64,000 nucleotides of DNA from Nocardia sienata NBRC 100364 (GTDB lineage: Bacteria; Actinomycetota; Actinomycetes; Mycobacteriales; Mycobacteriaceae), in NCBI RefSeq assembly GCF_001613205.1, contig NZ_BDBX01000003.1, forward strand, positions 1-64,000, given 5' to 3'. Under the pieces are notes generated by a model. That model ran no database searches, was not told the DNA's origin, and saw only the letters and a list, made by a program, of their open reading frames with translations. A program made the translations under genes and the position numbers. Shown one piece after another: positions 26,605-35,850 of this stretch (its first letter is position 1; the number at the start of each line of letters is the position of its first letter).

Positions 26605-27309
26605 TTGGGTCGCAGAGAGCCGCGGGAAGAACGGGACGTTTCGCCGGAGAACCGCGAAGCCGTCCGCAACGACATCAGGGAGGAGCTCGGCATCCCGCGC
26701 ACCTTCGAGGACGCGACACCGGACGATGTCGCGGCATGGTTGGCCCGGGTCGAGAACATGATGCAGACCGTCCCCCGGCAGAATCGGCAACCGTACGACA
26801 TCACCGACAGCAACGGCGTGACCGATGTGGTCGGGGAGGCGTACATGCTGCGCCGGCTCGCCGACATCCGTAAGGAGTTGCAGGCCGGGCTGAGGAATAC
26901 CACGGCGCGACGTGAACTCGACCAGATCCAGTATGTAGCCGAATCCGCGATCCACGATCCGGTGGCGAGGCAGATGGTCGCGGCTCAGATCCAGCGGGCA
27001 CATGACGTGGTGGCGAAATCCTCGGTGACCGAGGACGCGCGGGATTCTGCATTGGAGACCGAGTTGCACAATGTGGTGCGAGATCTGAAGGAGCGCCGTT
27101 CGCGGATGCGGTGGTCGCTGTTCCAGCGCGAACCCATCGCCGTTCTCATCGGCGCGGTCCTGCTGGTCGGGTTCAGTGTCGTGATGGTGGTCGCGATGTT
27201 CACGGATACGAAGGTCCCCGAGATCGTGATGAACATGATCCTGCTGATACTCGGGTTCTTCTTCGGGCAGTCCGCCACGGGTGGGCGGGGTGGTCAGCGG
27301 GACAGCTGA
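26605..27309 (+). CDS. Hypothetical membrane protein with C-terminal helical pair
   Basis: A 234-residue protein. Residues 1-165 are charged and predicted helical, with PRTFEDATPDDVAAWLARVE and a long DVVRDLKERR-type helix. Two transmembrane segments close the chain (IAVLIGAVLLVGFSVVMVVA, then VMNMILLILGFFFGQSA). The chain ends in GRGGQRDS. I start it at TTG 26605, 6 bases after GGAGG; an ATG at 26581 is further from any ribosome site. I do not recognise the family. It converges with ctaD across a hairpin. Confidence 0.7.
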   Translation: MGRREPREERDVSPENREAVRNDIREELGIPRTFEDATPDDVAAWLARVENMMQTVPRQNRQPYDITDSNGVTDVVGEAYMLRRLADIRKELQAGLRNTTARRELDQIQYVAESAIHDPVARQMVAAQIQRAHDVVAKSSVTEDARDSALETELHNVVRDLKERRSRMRWSLFQREPIAVLIGAVLLVGFSVVMVVAMFTDTKVPEIVMNMILLILGFFFGQSATGGRGGQRDS

Positions 27310-27310
27310 T

Positions 27311-27326
27311 CCGGCCTGACGGCCGG
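27311..27326. terminator. Bidirectional hairpin between convergent genes
   Basis: CCGGCC (27311-27316), TGAC loop and GGCCGG (27321-27326) fill the 19-bp gap between the stop codons of the membrane protein gene and ctaD. Confidence 0.7.
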
Positions 27327-27328
27327 TG

Positions 27329-29098
27329 TCAGTGACCGGGTCCGTCGGAGGCGGCGCTGCCGGTGGTGGGGCTGGGGGGCTGGGACAGTTCCGCGCCGGC
27401 GCCGTGGCTGCTGCGGCCGATATGGGATTCCTTGCGGATGCGTTCGGACATGTGCGGATAGTGCAGTTCGAAGGCGGGTCGTTCGGAGCGGATCTTGGGC
27501 AGTTCGTAGAAGTTGTGCCGCGGCGGCGGACAGCTGGTCGCCCATTCCAGGGAGTTGCCGTATCCCCACGGGTCGTCCACGGTGACCACCTCGCCGTAGC
27601 GGTAGCTCTTGAAGACATTCCACACGAAAGTGATCATCGAGACGCCGAGAACGAACGAGCCGACGGTGGACACTGTGTGCAGGGCGGTGAAGCCGTCGTC
27701 GGCCTGATAGTCGGCGTAGCGCCGTGGCATGCCCTCGGCGCCGAGCCAGTGCTGCACCAGGAAGGTGGTGTGGAAGCCGAGGAAGGTGGTCCAGAAGTGG
27801 AGCCGCCCGAGGCGTTCGTCCATGAGCCGGCCGGTCATCTTGGGGAACCAGAAGTAGATGCCGGCGAACGTGGCGAACACGATGGTGCCGAAGAGCACGT
27901 AGTGGAAGTGCGCCACCACGAAATAGGAGTCGTGTACGTGCCAGTCCAGGGGCGGGCTGGCCAGGATGACCCCGGACAGACCACCGAAGAGGAAGGTGAC
28001 GAGGAAGCCCACCGAGAACAGCATCGGTGTCTCGAAGGTCAGCTGTCCCTTCCACATGGTGCCGATCCAATTGAAGAATTTCACGCCGGTCGGCACAGCG
28101 ATGAGAAAGGTCATGAACGAGAAGAACGGCAGCAACACCGCGCCGGTGGCGTACATGTGATGAGCCCACACCGCCATCGACAGGCCACCGATGCCGATCG
28201 TCGCGAAGACCAGCGCGGTATAGCCGAAAATAGGTTTGCGGCTGAACACCGGGAAGATCTCGGAGACGATACCGAAGAACGGCAGCGCGATGATGTAGAC
28301 CTCCGGATGACCGAAGAACCAGAACAGGTGCTGCCACAGCAGGACGCCGCCGACGCCGGGATCGTAGATATGGCCGCCGAAATGCCGGTCGTAGGCCAGC
28401 GCCATGAGCGCCGCTGTGAGGATCGGGAATGCCAAGATCACCAGAATGCTGGTCACCACGATGTTCCAGGTGAAGATGGGCATCCGGAACATCGTCATGC
28501 CAGGGGCCCGCAGACACACCACGGTGGTGATCATGTTGACCGCCCCGAGAATCGTGCCCAAACCGGAAACAGCCAGGCCCATGATCCACAGATCGCCGCC
28601 GACGCCCGGCGAGTGCATGATATCGGTGAGCGGCACATACGCCGTCCAGCCGAAATCGGCGGCACCGCCCGGAGTGACGAATCCGGCGGTTGCCATGGTG
28701 GCACCGAACAGATACAGCCAGTAGCTCAGGGCATTGAGGCGGGGAAACGCCACATCCGGTGCCCCGATCTGTAGCGGCAGCACCGCGTTGGCGAAACCGA
28801 ACACCACCGGTGTGGCATAGAACAGCAGCATGATCGTGCCGTGCAGGGTGAACAGCTGGTTGTACTGTTCCGGCGACAGGAACTGCAGACCCGGCCGGGC
28901 CAGTTCCCCGCGGAGCAGCAGCGCCATCAACCCGCCGATCAGGAAGAACGCGGTCGCTGAGACCAGGTACATGATGCCCAGCAGTTTCGGGTCGGTCGTG
29001 GTCACCAGCTTCCGGATGGCCGAACCCTTCGGGCCCACCCGCGCCGGAAACGGGCGAGTGGGGGTGAGCTCTGCGGGCCGAGACGGTGTCACTGCCAT
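27329..29098 (-). CDS. ctaD: Cytochrome c oxidase subunit I (aa3 type)
   Basis: A 589-residue haem-copper oxidase subunit with 12 membrane segments. The haem a ligand region [14 protein letters not shown], the Cu(B) site with the His-Tyr pair in [14 protein letters not shown], the Cu(B) histidines in WAHHMYATG and the haem pair in [11 protein letters not shown] are all intact. It is the catalytic subunit that reduces oxygen and pumps protons. The ATG at 29098 follows GGAGAG. It stands alone, without ctaC, ctaE or qcr genes, as is usual for ctaD in this group. A stress-type promoter precedes it, which would be unusual for the housekeeping copy, so this may be a second paralogue. Confidence 0.96.
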   Translation of the reverse strand: MAVTPSRPAELTPTRPFPARVGPKGSAIRKLVTTTDPKLLGIMYLVSATAFFLIGGLMALLLRGELARPGLQFLSPEQYNQLFTLHGTIMLLFYATPVVFGFANAVLPLQIGAPDVAFPRLNALSYWLYLFGATMATAGFVTPGGAADFGWTAYVPLTDIMHSPGVGGDLWIMGLAVSGLGTILGAVNMITTVVCLRAPGMTMFRMPIFTWNIVVTSILVILAFPILTAALMALAYDRHFGGHIYDPGVGGVLLWQHLFWFFGHPEVYIIALPFFGIVSEIFPVFSRKPIFGYTALVFATIGIGGLSMAVWAHHMYATGAVLLPFFSFMTFLIAVPTGVKFFNWIGTMWKGQLTFETPMLFSVGFLVTFLFGGLSGVILASPPLDWHVHDSYFVVAHFHYVLFGTIVFATFAGIYFWFPKMTGRLMDERLGRLHFWTTFLGFHTTFLVQHWLGAEGMPRRYADYQADDGFTALHTVSTVGSFVLGVSMITFVWNVFKSYRYGEVVTVDDPWGYGNSLEWATSCPPPRHNFYELPKIRSERPAFELHYPHMSERIRKESHIGRSSHGAGAELSQPPSPTTGSAASDGPGH

Positions 29099-29153
29099 AT
29101 GCTCTCCTTCGTCCGAGCCACCGTGTGCGTTCGAACCACTGATGCCCGCGCCG

Positions 29154-29178
29154 GTACCCACGCTGCGTCCGGCTAAAC
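29154..29178 (-). promoter_or_regulatory. Putative SigB/SigF-type promoter (GTTT-N15-GGGTAC)
   Basis: On the minus strand GTTT (29178-29175) and GGGTAC (29159-29154) are 15 bases apart, 55 bp before ctaD. The last -10 base differs from the GGGTAT/GGGTAG copies elsewhere. Confidence 0.55.
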
Positions 29179-29383
29179 CCTGCCCGACCGGCCTGGAAAA
29201 GTGGGGCAGCGACACCCGGGAAAGCGGTGCGGGCCGGGTGCGTGCGTAAACGCTGAGCACTTTTTCCGCATATCGAACCGGGCAGCGGGGGATTTCTCCG
29301 GCCGGGGATATAGTGGATCGGGCAAGAGGTGAGCCCATGGTTTCTTTCGCTACCTACAACGCTGCCCTGGGGCGTCTTCACCG

Positions 29384-32300
29384 ATGAGCGGTGAAGACCT
29401 TCTCCGCACGCAGCGCGAGACGATATCGTTTCGCGCCGAGCTGGCCGCGGCCGGTTACCTCGATGCGGTGGAAATCGGGCGGGGTGGATTCGGGGTGGTG
29501 TATCGCTGCCGGCAGCCGGAGCTGGACCGGACCGTGGCAGTGAAGGTCCTCACGGCGGGCCTGGACGAGGAAAATCGAGCCCGATTTCTGCGAGAACAGC
29601 GGGCGATGGGCCGCTCGACCGGGCACCCGAATATCGTCACCGTCCTGGAAGCGGGCACACTCGCCGGCGGCTCCCCCTATCTGGTGATGCCCTATTACCC
29701 CTCCGGGTCTCTCGATATATGCATCCGTCGGCACGGCCCGATTTCGCCGGAGGACGGGTTGCGGATCGGGTCGAAGATCGCCGGCGCACTCGAAACAGCC
29801 CACCGGCTCGGGATCGTGCATCGAGACGTGAAACCGGGGAATATTCTGCTCACCGATTTCGGCGAGCCCGCGTTGACCGATTTCGGCATCGCGCATATCG
29901 GTGGCGGGTTCGAGACGGCCGCCGGAACAGTGACAGGCTCTCCCGCGTTCACCGCCCCCGAAGTACTCGAAGGGGAGCCGTCGACACCGGCGGCGGATGT
30001 CTACGGGCTGGGCGCGACCCTGTTCTGCGCGCTGACCGGACATGCGGCCTTCGAACGGCGTAGGGACGAGAACCTGGTGGCGCAGTTCCTGCGGATCACC
30101 GCCGATTCCCTGCCGGACCTGCGGCGCAGCGGTATAGACGACGAGGTGTCGGCCCTGGTGGAAGCGGCAATGAGGCGGGACCCCCGCGAACGCCTCTCCG
30201 CCGCCGAGTTGGGCGAGGACATTCGCCGGGTGCAACGGCGCCACGGGAGCCCGACGGGCGAGTCGGCCCTGCTGACCCGGCCCGGTCCCGTACTTTCGCT
30301 TCCCAAGAGTGCACCATCAGGTGGGCGGCAGGTGGAGAGCGTCGGTGAGAACACCGGTGGCAACCTGCCACTGGAGCTGACCGGTCTCGTCGATCGGCGT
30401 GCCGAGTTGACCGAGCTCAAGAATCATCTGTCGAGGTCGCGTTCGGTCACACTCGTCGGTACCGGAGGCGTGGGCAAGACGCGGGTGGCGCTCAAGGCCG
30501 CGTCTCAGGTCCGGCGTGACTTCGCCGACGGTGTGTGGCTGGTCGATCTCGCTGCCGTGATCGAGGCCGGGCTGCTGGTCGACACAGTAGCGGCAACGAT
30601 CGGTGTACGGGACGACTCGACGCGGCCGTTACTGGAAACTCTGCTGAACTACCTGTACTCGCGCGAAACTCTGCTCGTCCTGGACAACTGTGAGCACATC
30701 GTCGAGGCGGTCGCCGAGCTGACCGAGACGCTGCTCGTCTCATGTCCCGGGGTGCGGACCATCGTCACCAGCCGCGAGCCGCTGAAGATCGCCGGCGAAG
30801 TGACCCAATCGGTGATGCCCCTCGCGGTTCCCGAACCGGATCACCAACCGTCGCTGCAGGGACTGCCCCGTTACGACGCGCTGACACTGTTCGCCGAGCG
30901 GGCCGCGGCGGTCGTACCCGGGTTCGAGATCAACCAGGACAATATGGCCGCGGTGACCAGCATCTGCGTCGAACTGGACGGCGTACCGCTGGCGATCGAG
31001 CTCGCCGCCGCCCGCATGCGCACGCTGTCGCCGGAGCAGATCCTGCATCGGCTGGCCGACCGATACGGGCTGCTCACCGGCGCCTTCCGCACCGCGCCGA
31101 CCCGGCAACGGTCCCTCGAGCTGTGCCTCGATTGGAGCTACGACCTGTGTTCGCCGACCGAACAGCGAGCGTGGGCCCAACTCTCGGTGTTCGCGGGCAG
31201 CTGCGGACTGGACGCGGCCGAGCAAGTGTGCAGTGTGGGATCGGCGCCCGCCGAGATCATCGATGTGCTCGCCGGGCTGGTGGACAAGTCGATACTGATC
31301 CGGGAACAGTCGGGTTCGGTCGTGCGGTTCCGGATGCTGGAGATCCTGCGCGACTACGGCCGGTCCAAGCTGCGGGAATCCGGCGAGTACGAGGAGCTGT
31401 GCCGCCGGCACCGGGCCTGGTATCAGCGTCTGGCGCTGGACGCGGAGGCCGGCTGGATCGGCCGCGCGCAGCTCGGCTGGATCGCCCGGCTCGACCGCGA
31501 ACACCCCAATCTGCGCGAAGCCCTCGAATCCGCCCTGGCCGAGGACACCGAGGAAGCGGCGTCGGCAGGACTGCAGACGGCCTCCGCACTGTGGGAATTC
31601 TGGGTGTTCCGCGGCTTCTATGGCGAGGGACGGTCCTGGATCGATCGGGTGCTGGCCCACCCCAGCGCTCGATCGATCCCCGATCGGGTGAAGGCACTGC
31701 GCGTCGCGATCGACCTGGCGGCGGCGCAGGGCGATTTCCGGTCCGCGGCGACACTGCTCCAGGAGGGCCGGGTGCTGGCCGAACGCGACCCGACGCCGAT
31801 GCTGCAGGCCCAGATGAACCACGCGGCGGCGGTCCTGGCCCTGCTCAGTGGTGATCCCGTGCGTGCCGCACCGCTCCTGGACGCCGCCATCGAGGTCTAC
31901 CGTTCGAACCCCACCGGCCATCTCCATATTCATGCCCTGACCCTGCTCGGCATGACGTATGAGATGCGCGGCGAGACGGAGAAGGCGATCGAGCACCAGC
32001 AGCGGCTGATCGACATCACCGAGGGGTGCGGCGGAATACTGTATCGCGCGCTGGCCCTGCGGAGCCTGGGTGTCGCCGAATGGCGTCGCGGCAATGTCGA
32101 CCGGGCGCAGGAGTTGATCGAGGAAGCGCTGCGCGTCGACCGTCCACTCAACAGCCATCTGGTGCTGACCTTCTGCCTCGAGGCATCGTCCTGGGTCGCC
32201 TGTCACCGCCGGGAGGCCGAGCGGGCGGCGGTGCTCATGGGCGCCGCTCGCCACCTCTGGCCGGCGGGCGGCAGCCGCGGCCGCGTCTTCGATACGCTGT

Positions 32301-32656
32301 CGCACTTCCACGAGGAGTGCGAGGAGTCGGCGCGGAAAACTCTCGGCGACCAGAAGTTCGATGCGGCATTCGAACGAGGCCGCACGATGAGCGCCGCCAC
32401 GGCGCGAGCGTACGCACTGCGCGAACAATCCACCGGCACGACCGAGGGCCCCGACCGGGCGGTCCGGTTGACCAAACGCGAGCGGCAGGTCGCCGCCCTG
32501 GTCGCCCAGGGCCTCAGCAACAGGCAGATCGCCACCGAACTCGTCGTCTCACCGCGCACCGCCCAGGGGCACGTCGAGAACATCCTCACCAAGCTGGGGT
32601 TCACCTCCCGTGCCCAGATCGCGGCGTGGATAGTGGACGAAACCAACCAGGGCTGA
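29384..32656 (+). CDS. PknK-like Ser/Thr kinase-ATPase-LuxR regulator
   Basis: A 1090-residue multidomain regulator. Residues 25-285 are a eukaryotic-type kinase with G-loop GRGGFGVV (32-39), Lys54, HRDVKPGN (146-153) and DFG (166-168). Residues about 330-640 are an NB-ARC/AAA ATPase with Walker A GTGGVGKTR (359-367), LLVLDNCEH and TSREPL. Then come TPR-like repeats. The last 65 residues are a LuxR/GerE helix-turn-helix (LTKRERQVAALVAQGLSNRQ). Mycobacterial PknK (about 1110 residues) shares kinase plus ATPase. The C-terminal LuxR domain makes direct promoter binding under kinase control likely. Stimulus and targets are unknown. Confidence 0.92.
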   Translation: MSGEDLLRTQRETISFRAELAAAGYLDAVEIGRGGFGVVYRCRQPELDRTVAVKVLTAGLDEENRARFLREQRAMGRSTGHPNIVTVLEAGTLAGGSPYLVMPYYPSGSLDICIRRHGPISPEDGLRIGSKIAGALETAHRLGIVHRDVKPGNILLTDFGEPALTDFGIAHIGGGFETAAGTVTGSPAFTAPEVLEGEPSTPAADVYGLGATLFCALTGHAAFERRRDENLVAQFLRITADSLPDLRRSGIDDEVSALVEAAMRRDPRERLSAAELGEDIRRVQRRHGSPTGESALLTRPGPVLSLPKSAPSGGRQVESVGENTGGNLPLELTGLVDRRAELTELKNHLSRSRSVTLVGTGGVGKTRVALKAASQVRRDFADGVWLVDLAAVIEAGLLVDTVAATIGVRDDSTRPLLETLLNYLYSRETLLVLDNCEHIVEAVAELTETLLVSCPGVRTIVTSREPLKIAGEVTQSVMPLAVPEPDHQPSLQGLPRYDALTLFAERAAAVVPGFEINQDNMAAVTSICVELDGVPLAIELAAARMRTLSPEQILHRLADRYGLLTGAFRTAPTRQRSLELCLDWSYDLCSPTEQRAWAQLSVFAGSCGLDAAEQVCSVGSAPAEIIDVLAGLVDKSILIREQSGSVVRFRMLEILRDYGRSKLRESGEYEELCRRHRAWYQRLALDAEAGWIGRAQLGWIARLDREHPNLREALESALAEDTEEAASAGLQTASALWEFWVFRGFYGEGRSWIDRVLAHPSARSIPDRVKALRVAIDLAAAQGDFRSAATLLQEGRVLAERDPTPMLQAQMNHAAAVLALLSGDPVRAAPLLDAAIEVYRSNPTGHLHIHALTLLGMTYEMRGETEKAIEHQQRLIDITEGCGGILYRALALRSLGVAEWRRGNVDRAQELIEEALRVDRPLNSHLVLTFCLEASSWVACHRREAERAAVLMGAARHLWPAGGSRGRVFDTLSHFHEECEESARKTLGDQKFDAAFERGRTMSAATARAYALREQSTGTTEGPDRAVRLTKRERQVAALVAQGLSNRQIATELVVSPRTAQGHVENILTKLGFTSRAQIAAWIVDETNQG

Positions 32657-32710
32657 TCGCGGCGCTTCGTGCCGGGCCGGGCGACCGGGTTTCCTCGGTG
32701 GTGCGACGGT

Positions 32711-33625
32711 TCAGCCCGCTGACTGGATCCCGCGCAGCTTCTCCGGATTGACCTGGAAGCGAATGTTCTCGAGGCGGCCGTCGCGAATGTCGTAGGTGAG
32801 CGCGCCGATGCGGTGGTCGCCGAGTGCGCCGAGGATGCTCAGTTCGCCGTTGACGACCGCGGGTTCGAGCCGGATACCGGCAGAGTCCGGTTTGGCCAGG
32901 ACACCCAGTAGCCAGCGTGCGACGTGGTCGGGGCCGTGGAGCGGGCGGCGGGCCGCGGTGACGATACCGCCGCCGTCGTTCCACAGCGTCACTTCCGGTG
33001 CGAGCAGTTCCATGAGCGCGTTGAGGTCGCCGCCGTGGCAGGCGGCCAAGAATTTCTCGGTGATCTGTTCGCGTGCGGTCTGGTCCGCGTCGAACCGGGG
33101 CCGGCGGGACTGCACATGCGAACGGGCGCGGTGCAGGATCTGCCGGACGGTGGCTTCGGGGCGGTCGAGGAAGCCGCCGATTTCGGCACAGGAGTAGCCG
33201 AAGACCTCACGGAGGACGAATACGGCGCGTTCGGTGGGGTTGAGGGTTTCCAGGACGACCAGCATCGCGGTCGACACGGTATCGGCCATTTCGCTCTCCT
33301 CGGCGGCGGTCGATGCGGTGATAACCGGTTCGGGAATCCAGGGACCGATATAGGTTTCGCGGACGACCCGGGCGGAGGTGAGATGGTTCAGCGCGAGATT
33401 GGTCACCGTGCGTACCAGGTAGGCCTTCGGATGAACCACCGAAGCCCGATCCACCGCGCGCCATTTGAGCCAGGCGTCCTGCAGGATGTCCTCTGTGTCG
33501 GTCACACTGCCCAGGAGGTGATAGGCGGTACCGAAGAGCAGCCGGCGGTGTTCGACGAACGGGTCGACGGGCTCCCCGGGCAGTTCGGGGGCCGGGAGCG
33601 GCCGGTGGGTGTCGCGCTCGTGCAC
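32711..33625 (-). CDS. sigJ: ECF41-type sigma factor (SigJ-like)
   Basis: A 304-residue extracytoplasmic-function sigma factor with a C-terminal SnoaL-like extension. Region 2 includes YHLLGSVTDTEDILQDAWLKW; region 4 includes FVLREVFGYSCAEIGGFLDR. The extension (about residues 185-304) holds the NPEKLRGIQ end that matches the NPDKL motif of ECF41 proteins, where the extension itself regulates activity instead of a separate anti-sigma factor. It starts with GTG at 33625. It lies 82 bp behind an FAD oxidoreductase gene in the same direction, the usual ECF41 gene pair. Confidence 0.92.
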   Translation of the reverse strand: MHERDTHRPLPAPELPGEPVDPFVEHRRLLFGTAYHLLGSVTDTEDILQDAWLKWRAVDRASVVHPKAYLVRTVTNLALNHLTSARVVRETYIGPWIPEPVITASTAAEESEMADTVSTAMLVVLETLNPTERAVFVLREVFGYSCAEIGGFLDRPEATVRQILHRARSHVQSRRPRFDADQTAREQITEKFLAACHGGDLNALMELLAPEVTLWNDGGGIVTAARRPLHGPDHVARWLLGVLAKPDSAGIRLEPAVVNGELSILGALGDHRIGALTYDIRDGRLENIRFQVNPEKLRGIQSAG

Positions 33626-33707
33626 TGTGCTGTCCTGACGGTCGGAGGGCCGTATTCCACGGGGCCGGGAGACTGTGCGGTTCTCCGGCCCCGCGGAACC
33701 CGGGTGC

Positions 33708-34889
33708 TCATGTGGTCTTCCGGGTGGCGCGGCCGCCCTTCGACAGCTGTACCGGAATCCTCACATAGCGGCTCGCCCGGGCGGCCACCGTCGGGCTGCT
33801 GCTGACCTGTTCCTTGTAGATCGCCGCGGCCCTGCCCCGGAGATACCACCTGTTCGGGGTGTCGTCCGCGTGGGTGAACTGGATGACCGCGTCCTTGCGG
33901 CCCAGGCTCACCGGCTGGTGGAAGTAGCCGAAGCGCAGCGGTTGCACTGTTCTCCCGCGCAGCAGGCGGGCTATGGCGGCGGCGGTGTAATCGGCGGTGA
34001 CCACACCGCTCTGACAGGTGCCGTGCAGCTGTCCCCACGCCTGCCGCACGTGGGCGGCGTCACCGACGGCGTGGATCTCCGGGTGCGATACCGACCTCAG
34101 TGTGGCGTCGGTGACGATGAGCCCTTTCGCGTCGGTCGCGATTCCGGCCGCGGCAGCGAGCGGCGACACTCGTACACCGGTGGTCCACAAGGTCAGATCC
34201 GAGGGGACGACTTCGCCGGTGTCCAGCCGCACGGCGTCGGGGAGCACTTTGGTGACCTTCACCCCGGCCGTGCGGACCACGCCCAGCCGGTCCAGGACCC
34301 GGTTCAGGTAGGCGCGGGCCTTCTCGCCCATCATGGCGCCGGGTTCGGCCGAGCCGATCAGGCGGACCGTCGCCCCGGGGTGCGCCTCGGCGATCTCGGC
34401 GGCCGCCTCGATGCCGGTGAGTCCGCCACCGCAGACGGTGACCGTGCCCCCCACCGCGGCGATTTCGGGCAGTCGCTGCGCGAAGTGATGTGCCAGGGCG
34501 GGGTTGTCGAGTGTCCAGGCGTGGTCCGCCGCGCCCGGGACGGAGCTCGTATCGGTGGTGCTGCCGAGGGCGTAGACCAGCCGGTCGTAGCGCAGGACTG
34601 CGCCGTCGTCGAGGGTGACGGTGCGGGTGGCGGTATCGATGGCCCTCGCCGCGGCCCGGCGGAATTCCACGCCAGTTCCGGCCAGCAGATCCGGGATCCG
34701 GAAATCGGTCAATTCCTGGCCCGCGGCGACCTGGTGCATGCGCAGTCGCTCGGTGAAGCGGGAAGAAGGGTTCACCAGAGTGATGCGAGTGTTCAGCCTG
34801 CGCGTGTAGCGGGCCAGCCGGGCGGTGGCGATCAGACCGGTGTAGCCGGCTCCGAGGACAACGATCTCGTGGGCGGTGTAGGTGTTCAT
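33708..34889 (-). CDS. NAD(P)/FAD-dependent oxidoreductase (NDH-2-like)
   Basis: A 393-residue two-dinucleotide-fold flavoprotein. The FAD site is IVVLGAGYTGLIATARLAR near the N-terminus; the NAD(P)H site is VTVCGGGLTGIEAAAEIAE around residues 155-173; the second FAD motif is HAVGDAAHVR. This is the NADH dehydrogenase-like/AIF-like branch. It has no obvious C-terminal membrane anchor, so it is probably a soluble reductase. As first gene of the operon with the ECF41 sigma factor and behind an ECF41-type promoter, it is probably the sigma factor's main target. The physiological acceptor is unknown. Confidence 0.88.
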   Translation of the reverse strand: MNTYTAHEIVVLGAGYTGLIATARLARYTRRLNTRITLVNPSSRFTERLRMHQVAAGQELTDFRIPDLLAGTGVEFRRAAARAIDTATRTVTLDDGAVLRYDRLVYALGSTTDTSSVPGAADHAWTLDNPALAHHFAQRLPEIAAVGGTVTVCGGGLTGIEAAAEIAEAHPGATVRLIGSAEPGAMMGEKARAYLNRVLDRLGVVRTAGVKVTKVLPDAVRLDTGEVVPSDLTLWTTGVRVSPLAAAAGIATDAKGLIVTDATLRSVSHPEIHAVGDAAHVRQAWGQLHGTCQSGVVTADYTAAAIARLLRGRTVQPLRFGYFHQPVSLGRKDAVIQFTHADDTPNRWYLRGRAAAIYKEQVSSSPTVAARASRYVRIPVQLSKGGRATRKTT

Positions 34890-34930
34890 CGTTTACTCCC
34901 TGAGGGCTCGTCCGTTGGGGTCGCCTATCG

Positions 34931-34957
34931 GACAGAGCAGGCCCGGGAAACGTGACA
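34931..34957 (-). promoter_or_regulatory. ECF41-type autoregulated promoter
   Basis: On the minus strand TGTCACG (34957-34951) is followed after 16 bases by TGTC (34934-34931). ECF41 promoters read TGTCACA-N16-CGTC, so both halves differ by one base. It lies 41 bp upstream of the oxidoreductase-sigJ operon. Confidence 0.65.
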
Positions 34958-35026
34958 GGTCATCTTGTGATCTGAATGACTCGCATAATCCGGCCGAATA
35001 CTCTCTGTCCCGACCTCGGCGACCGC

Positions 35027-35674
35027 TCAGTCCGCCGCAGGGACCGGGCTCTTCGTGGCCAGTTGGACACCGGCCAGGCCGGACCAGCACAAACCGGCGG
35101 TCGTGGCAACGGCCTCGTTCTTGGGCAACCGCTTACCGGTGACCACCCAGTCGCGCGCGCACGACTGAGCGATCCCTACTATCTCCGCCGCGATCAGCCA
35201 TCCCCGCTCGGCCCGGCGCGAGGCCGACGGTGCCATTGCCTGCAGGAGGGCCTCGGTGCAGATCATGGTGGCCTGGCGTGCCATACGCTGCGCCGACGGC
35301 TCCTCGGCGTCGGCGGCGCCGGCCAGGAGGGCGGCGCTGCGTGGATGGTTGTCGGCGAAGTCGAACACCGCGGTCACCGTCGCCACCACGATCGATCGCA
35401 TATCCCCGGCAGGGGCCAATGCCGCGGTGAGCGTGGCCCCCAATACCTCTACCGCCTCGTGCAGCACCGCCAGATAGAGTTCGAGCTTGCTCGAAAACGA
35501 CTTGTACAGCACCGGTTTGCTGATCCCCGCCCGGCAGGCGATCTCGTCCATACTCGCCGCCCGATAACCGCAGGCGGCGAACAACCCGGCCGCCGCGGCC
35601 ACGATCACGCGCCGCCGCTCCTGCCTCGCCCGGACTATTTCCGCGTTCACCGCACCGACCACCTCCTCGAACAT
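35027..35674 (-). CDS. TetR-family regulator
   Basis: A 215-residue TetR repressor. The DNA-binding domain is at about residues 20-65 (VIVAAAAGLFAACGYRAASM, then EIACRAGISKPVLYKSFSSK) followed by a helical C-terminal domain with a typical TetR_C DNHPRSAALLAGAAD stretch. The ATG at 35674 lies close to the start of the chimeric frame on the other strand, so the shared upstream region is short. Target and ligand are unknown. Confidence 0.87.
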   Translation of the reverse strand: MFEEVVGAVNAEIVRARQERRRVIVAAAAGLFAACGYRAASMDEIACRAGISKPVLYKSFSSKLELYLAVLHEAVEVLGATLTAALAPAGDMRSIVVATVTAVFDFADNHPRSAALLAGAADAEEPSAQRMARQATMICTEALLQAMAPSASRRAERGWLIAAEIVGIAQSCARDWVVTGKRLPKNEAVATTAGLCWSGLAGVQLATKSPVPAAD

Positions 35675-35850
35675 CGACGTTACCCATGATCGGGTTCACC
35701 GGTTGCACTGCCCGGGTGGTCTCCTTGCGTGCCATGGTCGAGTTGTCGTCACATCTGTGCCCAGCCGAGGCGGCACAGGCCTCGATTCCCGCTATCGGCC
35801 GTGGGACGTGCCCGCGGATCCGCGGCCCGGCTCCGCCCACGGGCCTGGAT

